From Phascolarctobacterium sp. (lineage in GTDB: Bacteria; Bacillota; Negativicutes; Acidaminococcales; Acidaminococcaceae), in contig JAFTID010000073.1 in NCBI GenBank assembly GCA_017457085.1, positions 1 through 34,637 of the forward strand: a stretch of DNA of 34,637 bases. The letters run 5' to 3'. Under the pieces are notes generated by a model. The model was not told the DNA's origin and did not search any database. It saw only the letters and a list, made by a program, of their open reading frames with translations. Positions 32,817-34,637 of this stretch are shown here, piece after piece; position 1 is the first letter of the stretch, and each line of letters opens with the position of its first letter. The translations under genes and the position numbers were made by a program.

Positions 32817-33830
32817 ATGATGGAAAGTAAAAAAATTCTCGTAACCGGTGCTACTGGTTTTATCGCTTCTCACACTTGCGTGGAACTTATCGAAGCTGGC
32901 TATAAGGTAGTTGGCATTGATAACTTTGCTAATTCCAAACCGGAAGTGCTCAATAAAATTAAATCTATCACTGGCGTGGAAATTGATTTTTACGAAGGTG
33001 ATGTTAATGATGCTAATATATTGAAGAAAATTTTTTCTGAACATGATATTAGCGCAGCCATTCACTTTGCTGGTTTGAAGGCTGTAGGCGAATCTGTAGC
33101 GAAGCCTTTGGAATACTACCACAATAATTTGGGCAGCACCATTACCTTGTGCGAAGTTATGCGTGACTTTGGCTGCAAGAACATTATCTTTAGTTCTTCT
33201 GCTACTGTGTATGGCAACCCCCAATCCCTGCCCATCACCGAAGCTTTCCCCGTGGGTGGCACTACCAATCCTTACGGCACTACCAAGCTGATGTGCGAAC
33301 GCATTTTGCAAGACCTGCATGTTTCTGATAATGCTTGGGGCGTTTGCCTGCTTCGTTACTTTAATCCCATTGGCGGTCATGCAAGCGGACTTTTGGGCGA
33401 AGAACCCAATGGAATTCCCAATAATCTGATGCCATATATTGTGAAGGTAGCAGTAGGCGAGTTGCCTAGACTGAATGTGTTTGGTGACGATTATCCTACT
33501 AAGGACGGTACTGGCGTGCGCGATTACATTCACGTTGTTGATTTGGCAAAGGGGCACGTTTGCGCTTTGGACAAGTTGCTCAAAGAAAACGGTGTACACA
33601 TTTACAATCTTGGTACCGGCAATGGCTTTAGCGTTTTGGAACTGGTGAAGACTTTTATTGAAGTAAATGGTGTGGACGTTCCGTATGTAATTAGTCCCCG
33701 CAGAGACGGTGACATTGCAGCTTGCTATGCAGATGCCAGCAAGGCACAAAAAGAACTTGGCTGGAGCGCAGAAAAAACTGTTGTTGATATGTGCAGGGAC
33801 AGCTGGAATTTTGTAAAAGCTAATAAATAA
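32817..33830 (+). CDS. galE: UDP-glucose 4-epimerase
   Basis: GalE interconverts UDP-glucose and UDP-galactose (some members also the N-acetyl forms) for envelope polysaccharide and galactose use. The 337-residue protein is a short-chain dehydrogenase-type extended Rossmann enzyme: NAD motif TGATGFIASH near the N-terminus, SSSATVYG, and the catalytic Tyr-X3-Lys in YGTTK. GIPNNLMPYIVKVAVG and RDYIHVVDLAKGH are also typical. The glycine motif is GxxGxxA rather than GxxGxxG, a common variation. Three ATGs (32811, 32817, 32820) lie close together; AAAGG at 32806-32810 gives 6-base spacing to 32817, with 32820 almost as likely. It is a single-gene unit. Confidence 0.94.
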   Translation: MMESKKILVTGATGFIASHTCVELIEAGYKVVGIDNFANSKPEVLNKIKSITGVEIDFYEGDVNDANILKKIFSEHDISAAIHFAGLKAVGESVAKPLEYYHNNLGSTITLCEVMRDFGCKNIIFSSSATVYGNPQSLPITEAFPVGGTTNPYGTTKLMCERILQDLHVSDNAWGVCLLRYFNPIGGHASGLLGEEPNGIPNNLMPYIVKVAVGELPRLNVFGDDYPTKDGTGVRDYIHVVDLAKGHVCALDKLLKENGVHIYNLGTGNGFSVLELVKTFIEVNGVDVPYVISPRRDGDIAACYADASKAQKELGWSAEKTVVDMCRDSWNFVKANK

Positions 33831-33847
33831 TAGAAGAAAATTTTTTA

Positions 33848-33886
33848 AAAGCTCCTTTCTTTTTCGGAAGGGAGCTTTAATTTTTT
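33848..33886 (+). terminator. Terminator after galE
   Basis: AAAGCTCC (33848-33855) pairs with GGAGCTTT (33871-33878), with inner TTTC-type pairing, followed by AATTTTTT. Confidence 0.88.
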
Positions 33887-34117
33887 ATAAAAAGTTTAAA
33901 TTTTTACTAGTGTAATTAAAAAATAACTAAAGTATTTTGTATACATTCCTGTATTTTGACGGGTTTTCCCACAAAATAGGAGCTTTTTTCTGTGGGAGGA
34001 GTGTCTCTGGAAGCTAAATTTTGCTTAGAAAAAATGCTAATGATACACACGGCTTGGTGGAAAGAAAGATGTGCATAAATACGTTGTTTAAGGCTATAAA
34101 AAAATTGTAAAAAATTG
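33887..34117. other. Intergenic region before the S12 operon promoter
   Basis: About 230 bp with no credible gene. CCACA and TGTGG around 33969-33995 form a small hairpin. I see no riboswitch or RNA gene I can name. A 72-codon frame on the minus strand has no ribosome binding site. Confidence 0.4.
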
Positions 34118-34146
34118 TTGACAGGCTTTGTCAATGATGTTACAAT
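34118..34146 (+). promoter_or_regulatory. Consensus promoter of the L7Ae-rpsL operon
   Basis: -35 TTGACA (34118-34123), 17-bp spacer, -10 TACAAT (34141-34146). It is the strongest promoter by sequence in the window, as expected for a ribosomal operon. Transcription should start near 34153, about 40 nt before the first start codon. Confidence 0.85.
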
Positions 34147-34193
34147 ATGAAAGCGTTGTGGGCTAACTATGCTCTCGTGAAGGAGGTAACTTG

Positions 34194-34445
34194 ATGACGC
34201 TTGATGATTTAATGCAAGCTGAGAAGCGTACCGTTGGCGTGAAACAGACCGAAAAGGCAGTGACTAAAGAGCTTGCCGCAAAGGTTTTTGTTGCGAAGGA
34301 TGCTGACGAACGTGTTACCGAAAAGCTGAAGGAGCTTTGCGAAGAAAAAGCCGTAAGCTTGGTTCAAGTAGAAACCATGCACGAGCTTGGCAAGGCGTGC
34401 GGGATTCACGTAAAAGCTGCGGCGGCCGCAATACTTAAATCTTGA
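34194..34445 (+). CDS. L7Ae-family ribosomal/K-turn-binding protein
   Basis: This 83-residue protein is of the L7Ae/L30e fold that binds kink-turn RNA. It is equivalent by context and length to Bacillus YbxF (RplGB), which is encoded just before rpsL. It contains KVFVAKDADERVTEKLKELCEEKAVSLVQVETMHELGKACGIHVKAAAAAIL, the usual strand-helix pattern with the conserved ELGKACGI. GGAGGT at 34183-34188 supports the ATG at 34194 rather than the TTG one codon earlier. It is first in an operon with rpsL. In Bacillus rpoB-rpoC lie directly upstream; here galE does. Confidence 0.9.
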   Translation: MTLDDLMQAEKRTVGVKQTEKAVTKELAAKVFVAKDADERVTEKLKELCEEKAVSLVQVETMHELGKACGIHVKAAAAAILKS

Positions 34446-34513
34446 TAAGGGCTTGGCGAAAGCTAAGTTTTTATAATCATTAAAATCTAATTGTTTGGAA
34501 AGGAGGTGCCGAT

Positions 34514-34637
34514 ATGCCTACTATTAACCAATTGGTACGTAAAGGCAGAGAGGTTTTGAAAGCTAAATCTACTGCTCCGGCATTGAAAGAATGCCCGCAA
34601 AAACGTGGCGTGTGCACCCGTGTTTACACCACCACCC
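34514..34637 (+). CDS. rpsL: 30S ribosomal protein S12 (partial, cut by window end)
   Basis: The first 41 codons of S12 are present: [19 protein letters not shown] followed by [20 protein letters not shown]. This is the conserved N-terminus of the decoding-centre protein that carries streptomycin-resistance positions further downstream. AAAGGAGGTG lies upstream of the ATG. The gene continues beyond the right edge, where rpsG, fusA and tuf are expected. Confidence 0.97.
   Translation, partial: MPTINQLVRKGREVLKAKSTAPALKECPQKRGVCTRVYTTT

Noticed and set aside
32793..33749. 318-codon minus-strand frame opposite galE
   Set aside because: It is a shadow of galE codons; the product has no family features and no ribosome binding site.

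Overview
The window looks like chromosomal DNA from a diderm Firmicute of the class Negativicutes (Phascolarctobacterium/Acidaminococcus-like; this is inference, I could not run a search). Firmicute traits: strong AGGAGG ribosome binding sites, a ctsR-clpC operon, an S12 operon led by an L7Ae-like protein, and a NrdR-controlled nrdDG. Outer-membrane traits: a TonB-dependent receptor with signal peptide, and a giant trimeric autotransporter that carries a C-terminal S-layer homology (SLH) domain. Anaerobic traits: class III ribonucleotide reductase and a NimA-like flavoprotein.

Layout. 1-1966: the trailer end of a CRISPR array (nine repeats visible, the last two decayed) followed by cas1-cas2. 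The repeat 3' end GGGACGGAAAC resembles type III-A repeats, and no interference genes lie inside the window. 2077-3407: a rhodanese and an EamA/DMT exporter, convergent. 3655-6529: nrdD-nrdG behind a promoter with two NrdR boxes. 6537-7968: a lemA-TPM-domain operon on the minus strand. 8075-12705: ctsR, a clpC whose N-terminus is fused to a McsA-like zinc finger, and radA. 12810-15674: a class II Fic protein, diaminopropionate ammonia-lyase and a fumarylacetoacetate-hydrolase-family enzyme. 15894-19174: a two-repeat YegP/DUF1508 protein, a membrane metallophosphoesterase (-), two small membrane proteins of which one is YeeE/YedE-like, and a NimA-like protein (-). 19316-22739: TonB receptor, tRNA-Arg(CCG) (-) and an AI-2E-family transporter. 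22807-24411: a thioesterase, CofE-like ligase and anchored hypothetical protein in one operon. 24558-25862: a DUF4143-type AAA ATPase behind a duplicated palindrome.

25863-26744 is an 880-bp AT-rich stretch with no credible gene but dense structure: a 136-bp long-arm hairpin, a perfect parS site, a perfect 46-bp palindrome centred on (AT)7, a promoter, and a hairpin abutting the ribosome binding site of the 1977-residue adhesin (26745-32678). The window ends with galE, then a consensus promoter driving an L7Ae-like gene and the start of rpsL.

The most interesting points are the McsA zinc-finger/ClpC fusion with no mcsA or mcsB in the operon, the adhesin whose barrel is followed by a coiled coil and SLH domain, the structured parS-bearing region in front of it, the NrdR-box promoter, and the duplicated operator-like palindrome in front of the ATPase.
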